Assembly: GCF_022539505.1 (NCBI RefSeq) | Contig: NC_061512.1 | Span: forward strand, 247,458,510 to 247,522,509 | Length of the DNA: 64,000 nucleotides | Direction: 5' to 3' | DNA from: Lolium rigidum | Taxonomy: Eukaryota > Streptophyta > Magnoliopsida > Poales > Poaceae | Shown: piece by piece, positions 1 through 12,450 of the stretch | How the letters are laid out: each line of letters starts with the position of its first letter | Position numbering within the stretch: the first letter of the stretch is position 1 | The notes under the pieces: model-generated | What the model saw: the letters and a program-made list of their open reading frames with translations, nothing else | Databases searched by the model: none | What the model was told of the DNA's origin: nothing | Translations under genes and position numbers: made by a program

Positions 1-860
1 ATTGGCTATTCTACTTTATTTACTTCCCAACTTGTAGGATATTGGAACGGTGTGACTCATGCAATTAGTGTTGTGAACCTTTTTGGAATGACACCCAAAC
101 CATTACCCAATGATGTATATTTTGGTCTATCCATGTGTGGATTGTGGATGTTAAGGCTGTGAAGTTATGTGGGATCGGGACATCCCGTGATCCACATTGT
201 AACATATTCAATTGTATATGTTATAAAGCTGAAAAATTTCAGTGTATATATATGAACATCAGTGATCAGCCGACCTCATTTCTTTATTCTATCATACATC
301 GCTGCTTACAATAATTGCAAAGCATGTCGCATATATTATATATGTTGTGAGGAATAAAACAGATAAGCGGTATATATTTTATTACCTATTATGGTGATAG
401 TGAGGAGTAAGACATATTAGCAATATTCTTTTTTAATAGGGATATATTATTGATCTAGCGCATTTTACAAAGACTAGCGTGCACTGAGGCACTAAGACTG
501 ATGTTACATCTGACTCTCGACAAAACTCCCATAGCAGAGACACCTGAAATGTAAATATCTAGCCTAAAGCTTAAGAGCAAGCTTGGCCTGATGGTGAGCT
601 TTGAAGTTGAGGCTTCCGGATATGTGAAAGACCCGTTGTTCAACATAATTCCCTGATCATTCAAGGCTTAGCACTTTTCAACATTTTGAACATCTTTCTA
701 CAATAGAATTGGTACCCAAATTACAGACGGAGGAAAAAGTGAAGAGTGAGTTGCATGCATATATACCCAACACAAACAACTATGGCAGTAGCGGATTGAT
801 GGGAAACAACTTTGCAATTTGATGGTACCATATGATTTGTAAATTATTGTCGATTTTTGT
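1..860. other. AT-rich flank, no gene seen
   Basis: I see no coding exon, transposon end or RNA gene here. The only local structure noted is a short imperfect palindrome near 172-195 (gggatcgggacatcccgtgatcc-like). The ORF of 69 codons at 455-664 on the minus strand has no recognisable features. Confidence 0.5.
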
Positions 861-931
861 TAACTAAGAAATCGTGCGTTGCACGTGCACACTTACTAGT
901 CCACTGTAAAAGTAAAACCAAAAAGAAACCC

Positions 932-1031
932 NNNNNNNNNNNNNNNNNNNNNNNNNNNNNNNNNNNNNNNNNNNNNNNNNNNNNNNNNNNNNNNNNNNNN
1001 NNNNNNNNNNNNNNNNNNNNNNNNNNNNNNN
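932..1031. other. assembly gap (100 N)
   Basis: Exactly 100 N, the conventional filler for a gap of unknown size. It truncates the 3' end of the minus-strand transposase-like gene just after the hAT dimerisation motif. Confidence 0.98.
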
Positions 1032-3321
1032 GATATTACATTATCACCCATACTATTTCTCAACTTGTTTTTTACTAGACTCATTGCGGAAAATACTCTT
1101 TCAACATTCGCCGTCGCCACCGGTAGAAGCAATATCAATTTGACACATTTGAATCTATCATCTTTTCTCATGTCATCAATAAAGATCTCAAGTTGGGGTT
1201 CAAGTCTTAACAAATCCATGCTTGATATGTCATTGGGGTAGAATTGAGCAAGTCTCATTACCTTTTGTGCATCATAAGAAGCAAATGAATTCACGGGATT
1301 CAAAGCCGCCATACAAATAAGCAACTCCATGTTAACCTCATCAAACCGATTGTCAAGCTCTTGGATAACTTGGTCAACAACGCCAAGATACACTTCTCTT
1401 CTATAACGATCATCATTTGTTTGCTTTTCATAATACCGTTGTGATCTTCCATGAGCCACATAATTAGATTCCGGGAAGGAACTTCAATGCCATGAGTGTT
1501 GCAAAAGAATGTCACCTTTGCAAGAAATCTTTCCCATCCAAGTGATGACCTCATATCCTTCATTTTCTCCTTTGCCAATCCAACAAGCACCATTGCATTG
1601 AGAATATCTTGATCCTTCTTTTGCAAAGATATAGACAAGTCATTTATGTAGCCAAGAACAACAAGCATCAAGTTGAGATTGAAAACAAAGTCAAATGATT
1701 CAAAGGCCGCGACAACTCCTCTTATTCTTGTCCACTCACTCTTTTGTGAAGGATCTTTTCCAATCCTTACAAGCACCTCAAGTATCACCGGGTACATATC
1801 AACAATGTGTAGAATGGTCTTGTAATGAGAGCCCCATCGAGTATCACCGGGTCTAGATAAACCCATCTCTTGATTGAGTCCACTTCCACTTTCAATTTCA
1901 CCCATCTCAAGTGCTTGTAAAACTTGTTGAGCTCTAACATCTCGAAGCATGTCATGACGCTTGCAAGAAACTCCAATGATATTGAACAAATAAGAAACAT
2001 GATCAAAGAACCACACACATGCTTCATTATCCTTTGCCACGGCAATAAGAACCAATTGAAGTTGATGTGCAAAGCAATGTATGTAATAAGAAGAAGGTGA
2101 CTCTTTCATGATCAATGTTTTTAACCCCTTAATCTCACCCTTCATGTTGCTAGCCCCATCATATCCTTGTCCACGAATTTGAGTGGGAGACAAATGATGA
2201 TCTTTTAGCAAAGATATAATTGCAACCTTGAGAGACAATGAAGTAGTATCGGAAACATGAACTACTCCAAGGAACCTCTCACATATTCTTCCCAATTTAT
2301 CCACATAACGCAAACAAAGAGCAAGTTGTTCTTTGTGAGACATATCACTAGACTCGTCGGCTAGAATTGCATAGTGGTCACCATCAAGATCTTCAATGAT
2401 TAGTCTAGTAGTTTCTATGGCACAACATTCAATAATGTCATGTTGTATCCTTGGACTATTCAAGATGCAATTTCCGGGAGCATTCTTCAAAACAACCTTA
2501 TTGACTTCCTCATTACCTTCCGCAAGCCACTTTAGAAGTTCAAGAAAATTTCCCCGGTTGGTTGATTCTTCACTCTCATCATGTCCACGGAATGCCAATC
2601 CTTGTTTCAAAAGAAATCTCAAACATCTAAGAGAGTAAGTTAGCCTAGTCTTGTAAAGAAGTACATCCTTCTTAGACACCTTCATAAGAACATTATCAAT
2701 TTTGGTGTTGGGTGCAACAAATAAGTTGTACTTCTCTTGAGCTTGGTTGTGAATGCTAGTAACACCACCCACATGCTTCTTAAATGATTCGGGTCTTTTC
2801 CAATTTCTAAAACCATCTTTAACAAAGGCATCTCCTCCGGGACCTCCATTGGCTCTCTCTTTGAACAAGAAACACACAAAGCAAAATGCCGCATCCTTTC
2901 CGATACTATATTCTAGCCAATTGTAGTGATGAAACCAAACACAACTAAAGTGTCGATTCTTGCCCTTCTTTTTTGTTGGCGGGAAAGCATGCTCATATGG
3001 TCGGCATGGACCTTTTAGGATATATCCTCTCCGAACATCATCTTGAATATTAACATCATAACTTGAAATAGGAATCATGTCCCCCGGATCATGTGGACAA
3101 AAGTGAGCATCATATGACCTTGCATTTGGTTGTTGGGGTGAGGGTGGGTGTGGTGTTGTATCTTCAATGTCAATCTCACTCTCAACATCGGATTCGACTT
3201 CTTCATCGTGAACAATATAAGATTGGACCGGAGATGCAATCTTCTTTGATACTTGTTTCTGAAAAAGTAGCGCAATTTGGCTATTTCTCTTCATTTCTAC
3301 ACAATTGAAACATTCAAACAT
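1032..3321 (-). pseudogene. zf-TTF / DUF4371 / hAT-dimerisation protein (ZMYM1-like), frameshifted
   Basis: A transposase-derived protein of the large plant family annotated as zinc finger MYM-type protein 1-like. Seen: the first frame runs from 3321 (a more family-like start is MKRNSQ at 3294). It carries a TTF-type zinc finger (FSCVWFHHYNWLEYS...FCFVCFLF), then DUF4371 (YAILADESSD; GYDGASNMKG; HCFAHQLQLVL). After FCNTHGIEVP, at about 1475-1482, the family sequence continues only in another frame (YVAHGRSQRYYEKQ), which runs to the hAT C-terminal motif LLPVATANVERVFSAM before the N gap. One indel therefore separates body from tail. The segment before LLPVATA also looks shorter than usual for the family. 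Inference: a dead or domesticating transposon gene rather than a host gene; the missing 3' end is in the gap. Confidence 0.85.
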
Positions 3322-3935
3322 TACTAATTTAACAATTTTATGTGTTCTTCATCATATAAGACTTAACATACATATGTACAGAGAGCAGTTTATATGAAAA
3401 TAGCTGAAATGCACTAGCAGTTCATTCATACTACTGTGCTGAACAGAGTTAGAGATCAATATGTGCTGAATCATCTTGGTCAATTAGCGGAATAGGACTC
3501 AATGGTCAATTGCTCAATGGTCAGTGGCTCAGTGCTGCGGCCGGCGGCCGGCGGTCATCGCGGGCGCGGTGCGGCGGCAGTGAGGGCAAACCTGCAGGGT
3601 GTAGAGGGCGGGGGGCGGACGAGACGCAGGCACGCAGCTCGGGCGGGCGAGCGCCGGTCTCGGCAGAGACAGCGGGCGGGGCGCCGGGGCCGACGAGCAG
3701 CGGCGGCGGCGGAGAAGGGGTGGCAGACGGTGGGCGGCACCGGGACCGGGGCGGCGGGTGGCGGCTGCGTGCGGAATCGATGGCGTCGGCTGTCGGGGCG
3801 TGGTCGAGTCTCGAGTGCGAAGAAATCGGGCCTTTCTTCATTTTTTCTGTGCGGTATAGGTTTGGGCCGGCAGAATTCTAGGTGGGCCACGGCCCCCCCG
3901 CCCCCCCCCCCCGCGTCCGCCCATGGCTGGAGCTA
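3322..3935. other. GC-rich leader and possible end of the zf-TTF element
   Basis: The stretch 3530-3880 is strongly GC-rich with long open frames on both strands, which base composition alone explains. It lies upstream of the minus-strand zf-TTF gene and probably holds its leader. A C-rich tract at about 3892-3912, followed by cccatgg, resembles the C-rich ends I know beside this family in wheat. I could not define inverted ends or a target duplication. Confidence 0.35.
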
Positions 3936-4433
3936 CCGAGCTAAACTGACAAACGCGACTGGATGGTCATTTTTCGTGTTCGTGGTCTAAACTCTAAACC
4001 AAATAGTAAACGAAAACAGTCATATTTGTTGGCCGAAATGCATTGGAACGCTTGACTTCCCGTAACATCATCTTATTACCTCAGATTTGAACCTGGTATC
4101 ACGAGACGAAACGTTGCTAAAGAATCATTGCATCCCTTGAACTCGAGATAGAAAAAAAGTCGATGTCTGTAACTTGTAGGTGGCGTGAACGGAGGGGTGC
4201 GAAGAAAGAATGGACGGGAATCGTCGGTCGCCATCCATCCACCATGTACGGTCGTCCCGAAGCCCACATAATGCATCGACTCTTCTCTGCGTTCCTTGCA
4301 CATCGACGACGTAGAAAACTGAAAAGTGATCGGAAGGGCGATGGAAAAACTTGCGGACAAGCCGAACATATCTTCTGGAATGCGAATAAAAATATCCCGT
4401 CAGGCAGCCCGCACCAGGAGAGCTAGCTAGCTG

Positions 4434-4730
4434 TAGTCCACCCACAATGATTACTCTAATCACCTGCGCGCAAACGTAGGTTAGATATTTTCGCACCAGC
4501 TTGTACAGTACAATGGCGACAAACATAGCCAAATGCTGCAGCGCACATCCACGTACGTAGAACAATGAAAAATGATCCAAAGGGTTTTTCTTTTGTGAGG
4601 CGGTGTCCGCACGCACCATGAGCTCGCTCAAACCAGAACAACGATAGCTGCTGTCCACCCATCATGGTTACTCTAATCAAAGTACTCCTAGTTTAGATAT
4701 TTTCTCTCCAGCGTGTACAGTGTACAATGG
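4434..4730. repeat. direct duplication of about 80 bp
   Basis: About 4434-4514 (tccacccacaatgattac ... ttgtacagtacaatgg) recurs at about 4652-4730 (tccacccatcatggttac ... gtacagtgtacaatgg), an offset near 216 bp. Parts of 4310-4345 and 4555-4600 also match loosely, so this may be the remnant of a 215-bp tandem unit. No gene is visible between 3936 and 5500. Confidence 0.6.
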
Positions 4731-5508
4731 CATGGCAGGAGGTGGTGGACGATCTATTGGGCCAAGCAGACGCTTCCGGGGACGCCCTTGTGGACGAGGG
4801 GTCGCCGTCGCCATCGGGAGTGAAGAGCCACTTGGCGTCATGGCGTGGAGATGGAGTTGTTGTTGTCCCCCTCCCTCCTGTTTCTGATTCTCCAAGGTAT
4901 TGCCTACGTGGCAAATTAACAAATATCTCCGTCCGATCTAAATTGCAAATTGAACCTGAGTTGCTGGATGGCATAAAAGTTCATAATTTTAGCGCTTCAA
5001 AATTCGGAAATTAAATATAGCTTAAATAAAAAATGACAAGTTTCAGATGAACCGTCTAAAAGAAAACTTTCTTCTCTAGAAATTTCTATAACTTAAAGGT
5101 CGCTATACTATGTAACTTATTCTTCAACTAAGTATAACTAGATTCCGTAGTACCCATGCCCAAAAATAATTCTTTAGTCGAAGCTGAATGTAGCAAAGGT
5201 AGCCATGCGGTGGCCGGCATATTAAGTCTTGTTATTTGCCAACATATTATCATATTAGCTGATTGGCCATCGGCTATTAAGATTCACCGTTGGGAATTTG
5301 GGGATTTCTAGTAGTGGCCGGTGGTGGCCGCCGCAAGCTCATGTCTTGTTATTTTTCAGCTGGAGGTGCTCATGTGCAGGTTCCAGTAGATCGGTCTCAT
5401 TCTGGTGATTTGATTTGCAGATGTGGGCGTGTGGCTACCGGGCATTGGCTGAGTTGAGAACTTGAGATGTCGCCGTACCTCGTGAGGTGATTGCATTAGT
5501 AGACCGAC

Positions 5509-5930
5509 GATACAGGATCGTGTGGCCCGAACATAAAACTTGTGGAGCTAAGAGCATATCCACTCGCCGCCCCAGCACTCCCTCTTCAGGCCCATTCTTA
5601 TCGCCGGATGGATTTATTTTACTCAGTCGCGCCCCCAACAACTCACAAATCACCGGATTGGGCCATATTTTCATCCGGCGATCGCATGCCGAGCCCAACG
5701 TGCCTGCGAGCGCCGGATGGAGAGAAAGCGGGCATGGGACCGTGCAGTCGGTGACACAAGTTAGATTTCCTCCTCTTTGCACTTTTCCTCCTTTTCTTGC
5801 CGCCATATCCCCTAGCTAGCCGTCCGCTTGCGCCGGCCCTCTCGCCATTTCGCCACCAGCTCCGCCCGCCGCCCGCTCGCGACGGACGAGACAGGGTCAT
5901 GTGGCCCGGGCGTAAAACCTTTCAAGCTAA
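5509..5930. repeat. 46-bp direct repeats about 374 bp apart
   Basis: About 5509-5555 and 5884-5930 share gtggcccg-, cgtaaaac/cataaaac- and agctaa in the same order. The spacer starts gagcatatccactcgccgcc, like ends of grass PIF/Harbinger MITEs (gagcat-), but I found no matching right end, so I call it only a duplication. Confidence 0.45.
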
Positions 5931-7861
5931 TGTTGGTTGGCTAGCTTGAATTGCTACGTACCCTCGCTGTTGCGTGTTCTTGTACCGGGACAGAAGTAGA
6001 AGGTTCCTCGTCTCATGCAGTACCCAGCTCATTAGATATTTTCGTGGGTATTTTCATCCTTCTCGATCAAACCTTGATTTTTCCAGCGAGAGGAAACAAC
6101 CAGCCATTGATTCATGACTGGCTGGCCAGGCCGTGCTGCATGCGACAAGTGTAACTACGTGTTGTTGCAACAACCGATTCCCCGCACGTTTACGACCATC
6201 TTTATCTTTACGTGGTTGAGGGTCTTTGGTTTGCCAATGGTTTGGTTCAACCTTAGCTTTTTTGGCCTTTCGGCCGCTAGTCAATAGATGGATTAGGTTG
6301 CCAGCACTCTTTTCTCTCAACCTGTGTGGAGCAGTGCGTGCTGCATATGGACGAGCTAGGCTGGAGCTGCTGGACCGACGGCCAAGCCTCCAAGCATGTG
6401 GACACCGTCGTCGGCGGCTACAGCTATCGTCGCAGCGCGCGACGGCGACCGAACGATCCAACGGCTGCTCGGCGCCGCGGGTCACCAGCTGAAGCCGCAG
6501 AGACCGACAGCAGGTAGCCAACACAGCACGAGATATTTCCCCAGGAGATCGAGTCGAGATCTTTTCCCGGCCGATCCTGCAACCATCTTTCGTTTTCGTT
6601 TTCCGCAGCACGTTCGGACCCAGTGGCCAGGATACCACAACCCATCACCATCCCTGGGTCGCCTCCATTGAGAACCCTGTGGAGTAGTAGTGGTCTAGTG
6701 GAGGGAGGTGCTTTGAACCGAGAAGCCGGATATCGAACATTCCCGCCGGCGATCGATCCAGGATCAGCGGGAAATAAACAAGTGGCGGTGGAACGAGAGG
6801 AGGAGCTGCGGCCACTCCCGTCCACGGAAGCTTTGGCCAGAAGATTGCATAATTTACTGATCAGATGACTGCTGATCCATCCGTCCGGTCCAGCAGTAGT
6901 ACTGTAGCATCTATTTCTTCCGCGAGAGCTGAGAACAAATATCTTCTTCGTCACCCACGCGGATCATCGGGGTTAGTTGGAACTCCTAATGCAAGTCGCA
7001 GGTTAATTCGGGAAAATATCTTCGAGATGCATGCATGTACACTGTTCTACAAACTTCTCCTCCTCCTGGATTCTACTATTATTATTATTATGTATGTAAT
7101 CGGCATGTGGCTCCACGGTTTAGCCAATGGTTTCCGAATAGGTCGTCACGGTTGCGTCGCTCTTGTGCGCTTGTGTCGTTGGCAACTTGGGAAGCTGCCA
7201 GGAAGCAGCTGGCTATCTGTCACCGACTTAATCTAATGTGTAATCTTTTTGAAATTTTACCGTGGAGCAACTATTCATGTAAAAAAAACAGATCAGGGAT
7301 GCTTCGCCTTTTCCTTTTCCTAAAGAAATTGATATGAATCTTCAATTGTGGTTGTAAGAGAAATTAGTAAACTGCTACTTCGCTAAAATTTTACTAATCT
7401 AACCACCGTTTAGACTAGTTGCAGAAAATAAACCATAACACACACTAGAGTCCTTACAGAGGAAGAAAGACCCCACTGGGCAGAGCTCATGGGTAAATAA
7501 AAAAATCGGCTCATTTTGGCTGAGATTTTAATAGTTTAGTTAGAAAAACACTTGAAATATTTACAATTTTACAGGTTTTCCAAAAACTTCAAACTTTCCA
7601 TCCAAAACATAGTATAAAAACAAATAATTGAATGTAAAAGAGTAAAATAATGGTACATTTTAGCTGAGATTTTAATGGTTTTGTCATAAAATCTTCTTTG
7701 CAATATTGCATTTTCTAATATATAAGAGAATCTTGAATTTTCAATGATTTTGCATTTGAAATTGTAAAATTGATTTTGAGAATAAACTATTGTGTACTTT
7801 TCCTGTATGATAATTCATGATTAACTAATATTTTTCATATGTTTGTGAGGAGTTACAATTT
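5931..7861. other. intergenic, no gene recognised
   Basis: Several short ORFs occur at 6054-6954 on both strands, but they overlap one another in GC-rich DNA and match no family I know. A short (tta)n run lies near 7077-7090. From about 7370 the sequence becomes AT-rich, with a weak internal repeat (gctgagattttaat at about 7520 and 7663). Confidence 0.45.
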
Positions 7862-8117
7862 TTCGTCAATTTTCGACAGACTTTTGGAATCTTTGTGACA
7901 CATTTTGCAAAAAAACATTTTCAGTAGCTCATAAGATTCTTATATCACCTCAGCATGAACTTGACTCAATTTGGCAGCATAATGATGTTAAAGGTATTTA
8001 CGTACTTGTAATAGATGTACAACCAAGGTTACAACCAATAAACTATTATTGATATAAAATCTAGTATATCGCCCCTATACTTTTTTAAGTGGAATGTGGT
8101 AGGAAACACCCTACATA
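7862..8117. repeat. direct repeat R1 flanking CACTA remnant
   Basis: Aligns over its full length with 10419-10692. Shared blocks include cattttcagtag, tacaaccaaggtt, aaccaataaa and ggaatgtggta, with many point differences and small indels. It lies left of the CACTA-derived segment in the same orientation as the right copy. Confidence 0.7.
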
Positions 8118-8827
8118 GTTTTTTTTAATAAGAAGAATTAAAATCTACGTACGTCAGAGCTTGTGAGGTGTTTTTTTCATTGTAGTTTTTGTTCTGTATT
8201 TGCATAAGTAGTGTCAGGATTTTGGCATTCTGCCACGCTCGTGCGCACCAATTTTATCTCTTGCGCTGAGATCCAGAAATAAGGAGGTTGATTGACAATT
8301 CAATTAAATAGATCACTTTTGGAATAAACATGAAGATTGGAGGCAATAAATAGCTTCCATATATTTACCCACGCACCAAGGGGTCAAGCCATGGAGGAAA
8401 TTGGCGAATAAAAACCAACATCCAGTTTAACAATCACTAGTACGGGAGCGTCCGCCTGTGTCGCGAAACCGTACCATAGGTCGGTGGCTTCGTCTTGTCA
8501 AGTTCTTTTAGCCGGTGGAAACAGATCTCATATTAGAGACTCGGAGACACCACGAAACCTCACCTCCGGAAGGGGTACTCACAAAGGAAATCCATCACCA
8601 CCCCTTCTTGGATCTTCGAGGCTTAGGCGTCGATCTTCATCATCAACACCATCATCCATCTCGTTGCAATCCTGAATCTTAGATTGCTTTTACACATGTA
8701 TTCATTCGATCCTTCATACTCCATTCATATATTCATAATGATGTTATTTTCCTCCATTTGTGAGTAGTTCCATTTGTTCTTGGGGAGATCGAGAAACCCT
8801 AGCGATACTATGAGCGGAAATAAAGAT

Positions 8828-9960
8828 TTATGATTGTCTTCTTGTGACATGTGTGTGGTGGTATTCTTTAATGATGTTGTCTATCGGATTCATGTCATCT
8901 GTACTTAGACCAAATCTTATGTTCCTTGCGTCAGCTGCAAAATCTTCGAACTCTTTGTCGATCTTTCTCCATTGCGTTCCATCTGCGGGGTGTCTCAACT
9001 CCCCGTCCGACTTTCGGTCCTCTTTGTGCCATCGGAACAACTTGGCATGCTCTTTGTTCCTGAACAGACGTTTCAACCGTGGTATTATAGGAGCATACCA
9101 CATCACCTTGGCGGGAACCCTCTTCCTGGGTTTCTGGCCCTCAACATCGTCACCAGGGTCATCTCCTCTGATCTTATAACGCAATGCAGTGCATACCGGG
9201 CATTCATTCAAATTCTCGTATTCACCGCGGTAGAGGATGCAGTCGTTAATGCATGCATGTATCTTCAGAACCTCTAAACCTAGAGGGCGAGACAACCTTC
9301 TTTGCTTCGTACGTACTCGGCGGGCAACTCGTTATTCTTTGGAAACATATTCTTCAACATTTTCAGCAAGTTTTCAAATGCTGAGTCAGCTACACCTTCC
9401 TGTGCCTTCCATTTCAGCAAATCCAAGTGTGCAGCCCAGACTTTTTCGGACCATTATCGCATCCCGGGTACACCGACTTTTTGTGATCCTCTAACATGCG
9501 ATCCAAATTCTCCCTCTCCTTTTCAGTTTTGCAGCGTCTCCGTGCATCAGCAATGGTCCGACCAAGATCATCGACGGGCTCATCACGTGCCTCTTCTTCA
9601 CCTTCCCCTTCACCTTCCCCACCTTCAGCATCCTCCATGAAAGTATCACCGAAATGATCAAGATAGTTGTCATCGATGAAATCATCCCCTTCTTCATCTT
9701 CTTTCATTATAACCCCTCTTTCTCCATGCTTGGTCTAACAATTATAGCTTGGCATGAAACCGTGCCGAAGCAGGTGCAGGTGAACTTCTCTTGAGGAAGA
9801 GTAACCCTTCTGATTCTTACGGCCAACACATGGACAGGTAACAAAACCCCCCTACTTGTTCGCATTAGCCACTACGAGGAAATCTTTCAAACCCGTAGTG
9901 AACTCGCCGGAGAGTCGGTTACCGTACATCCATTGTCGATTCATCTGCATTATTATTATA
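8828..9960 (-). pseudogene. CACTA (En/Spm) TNP2-type transposase, 5' part, frameshifted
   Basis: The protein that cuts and moves CACTA elements. Read from high to low coordinates: an N-terminal transposase-associated domain begins near 9952 (MNRQWMYGNRLSGEFTTG), then an acidic block (9707 downward: DNYLDHFGDTF, GEGEGEGEEEA), then YPGCDNG-KK, then the TNP2 core (GLEVLKIHACINDCILYR; CPVCTALRYK; IPRLKRLFRN; FGLSTDDMNPI). These family blocks lie in different frames; one shift occurs near 9420 and another near 9290. After FGLSTDDMNPI (about 8870) the sequence leaves the family, so the catalytic C-terminal half is missing. It lies on the opposite strand to the CACTA ORF2 remnant at 13-16 kb and probably comes from a different copy. 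Confidence 0.85.
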
Positions 9961-10284
9961 TAAAGTATATAATTAACCATCATGCATTTGTTAAACTAAC
10001 TAGCTAGAAATAATAGAAATTAAACAATGAACTACACACATGCATATTTTATCAATGACACATGAAAGGTTCAAGTTGCTAACCGCGATCGAGGAAAAAT
10101 AAATGAGAAAGCTCAAGTGTGGCTCGGACACTTCATATCATGTTTCTTTCTATCTCTCGGGCATTTCATCGAACACCTTCTGTGCATAAGAGGAACCAAA
10201 ATCAAACCAACCACCCACTTGTGAAGATTGTGAAGAAAGTGGCACCAAATGGCTAAGTGAGTGTGCTGAACGGGTATATATAGG

Positions 10285-10412
10285 GGAGGGGCTTTAGTCG
10301 CGGTTGGCCAGGCCAACCGCGACTAAAGGCCCTCACGTGCACCAGCTGGCCACCGAGCGCCCTGGGCCCAGACCTTTGGTCGCGGTTCGCCTCCCGAACC
10401 GCGACTAAAGAG
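10285..10412. repeat. CACTA-type subterminal inverted motifs
   Basis: Two head-to-head motifs: ttagtcgcggttggcc/ggccaaccgcgactaa, then ttggtcgcggttcg/cgaaccgcgactaa. I recognise this tagtcgcggtt...aaccgcgacta pattern from subterminal regions of Triticeae CACTA elements, where such repeats are thought to bind TNPA-like protein. It lies behind the TNP2 remnant (upstream on the minus strand). The CACTA terminus itself was not found. Confidence 0.7.
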
Positions 10413-10418
10413 CCCATT

Positions 10419-10692
10419 AGTCAAGCTTTGACTGCCTTATGGAAACATTGTGGCAACATTTTGCAAACAACCATTTTCAGTAGTTCATAAATATTCTTAT
10501 ACCACTTCAGCATAAAGTTTGACTAATTTTGACAGCGTAATGAAGTTAAGTGGTACTTACAAACTTATAATAGACGATGTTACGGTACAACCAAGGTTGT
10601 AACCAATAAATATTGTTGATATAAATTCTATTATATCGCCGCTGTACTTTTTAAATGGAATGTGGTATGGAAGACCGTACATATTTCTCATT
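10419..10692. repeat. direct repeat R2 flanking CACTA remnant
   Basis: Partner of 7862-8117. It begins directly after the subterminal motifs, so the approximately 2.3 kb between R1 and R2 behaves as an insertion, or as the spacer of a duplicated host sequence. Confidence 0.7.
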
Positions 10693-11635
10693 GGAAGACC
10701 CTACATATTAAGGAGTTTGGTAGAGATGTTTTGGAAAGGAAAAAACTTGTTGTTCTTTACCTTCTGGCCCTGTTATAGAATATGGAACTTGTGTTAACTT
10801 TTATAGAACTGTTTCAGACTTTCAGTACCAGTTCTCTGTTTTTTTGAAGACCGGAGATGGTACTGAGAGGGCCTGTAATAAGAATTTGTACATTTGTGGT
10901 TTCATGGTTAGTGAATATTGGATTCGAGCCCTCAGTTCAAAAAAAAGGGCACCAATCAAACAAGGGCTGCGCTAGGCGTCGGTCGCCCGATTCGCGGGCG
11001 AAAAATCGGTTGCATGCGGACCGTCTGATCTGACATGTCGGACGCCATCGCTGCAACGACCGCGTCGCTGTCGCGCGCTTCCTGCATGCATCCCAGTGAA
11101 GCCCTTCCTGTCGCTGTTGCTGTCGCGCTGCTTTTTGCCTGGTCGCACGCGTGGATCGAAAGCATTGCATGCACTACATCCCATGTTAGGTGGAGCCCAC
11201 TCAATGGTGGGGTGTGCGTGGAATCTGGTTTTCATCCTGGATAAAATACTGAAGTTTACTCTGGAGCACTGCACATGGTACTTGAATGCTACTACTACTT
11301 CCTGCACTTGCACTCGAGTAGATGTGTAGTTGTGACTTCTGAAGTAACTATCCGTGGACAATGGTGCTAGCTTGCTAGATGTACTAAAAACTATAATTAG
11401 ATAGCACCACCTAGAATTATACTCGTAAGTGTACACGTAACGATGGGTCAAGAACAAAAATAATTGTTAGAACAAAAGGGTTATTAAACAAAAACAAAAA
11501 AATGCAAATCCTTTTGCAATAAAAAACCACCAATAATTTCAACAAAAATCACAGACAAATATAATAACAAATTTTTTTTTTGCAGCATTTTGAGAAGCAC
11601 CTAAAATATTATCGAAAAATCTGAGAAAACACACA
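10693..11635. other. intergenic, no gene recognised
   Basis: GC-rich at 10950-11240, with overlapping ORFs on both strands that look like composition artefacts. AT-rich after 11380. No transposon ends recognised. Confidence 0.4.
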
Positions 11636-11639
11636 AACT

Positions 11640-12450
11640 TGTTGCAATCTCCTAGAATGTCTTACAACGTCTGTGCACTCTTTAGCACCAAAAGATATAC
11701 AAGTTTGTTACAAATTAAACACACATATACAACATCGAAACCCTATTTTTATATTGTACGCCGCGAAAACAATGCAACATCTCACATGTTAGTTCACAAC
11801 ATATCGTGTGCGAGTTCACAACAAAATGTGTATGAGTTTATTACAAATTATACAAACGTATACAACATTGAAACCCTACATTTATATCATACGCCGTGAA
11901 AATCATACACCACCTCAAATGTGTATTCACAACATCTTGCATGTGAGTACACAACAAAACACATATGAGTTAGTTACAAATTGAGCACACATATACAACA
12001 TCGAAACTCTAGATTTATATCATACGCCGTGAAAACCATACATCATCTCACATGTGGGTTCACAACATATCATGTGTGAGTTCACAACAAACTGCTTATG
12101 AGTTTATTACAAATTAAACACGCGTATACAAAAAAACCATACACCATCTCAAGTGCGTATTGACAACATCTTGCATGTGAGTTCACAACAAAACACATAT
12201 GAGTTAGTTACAAATTGAGCACACATATACCACATCAAAACCCTACATTTATATCATACGTTGTGAAAACCATACAACATCTCACATGTGTGTTCACAAC
12301 AAAATACATATGAGTTTGTTACAAACTGAACACACATACACAACATTGAAATCCTAAATTTATACCATACGCCGCAAAAATCATAAAACATCTCACATGT
12401 GTGTTCACAACATACCGCGTGTGAGTTCACAACATATATATTTTATGTGT
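11640..12450. repeat. tandem satellite, 133-bp period
   Basis: The anchor acaaatt(a/g) followed by acacacatatacaacatcgaaa recurs at about 11710, 11843, 11976, 12109, 12210 and 12320. The first four copies are spaced exactly 133 bp; the last two intervals are 101 and 110 bp because of internal deletions. Each unit contains tcatacgccgtgaaaa and several (a)gttcacaaca boxes. It precedes the CACTA remnant at 13 kb. Confidence 0.8.

Noticed and set aside
857..1078. ORFs spanning the N gaps (also 12523-13175 and 40155-40626)
   Set aside because: Their length depends on 33-34 unknown codons made of N; they are not evidence of coding.
3502..3990. Overlapping ORFs of 106-162 codons on both strands
   Set aside because: Simultaneous open frames on both strands in very GC-rich DNA, Arg/Pro/Ala-rich, with no domain or splice context.
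8438..8470. Left end of the CACTA element (cactagtacgggagc)
   Set aside because: It does not match the terminus at 18929 (CACTACTAGG) and no subterminal agtggcgcac boxes follow it.
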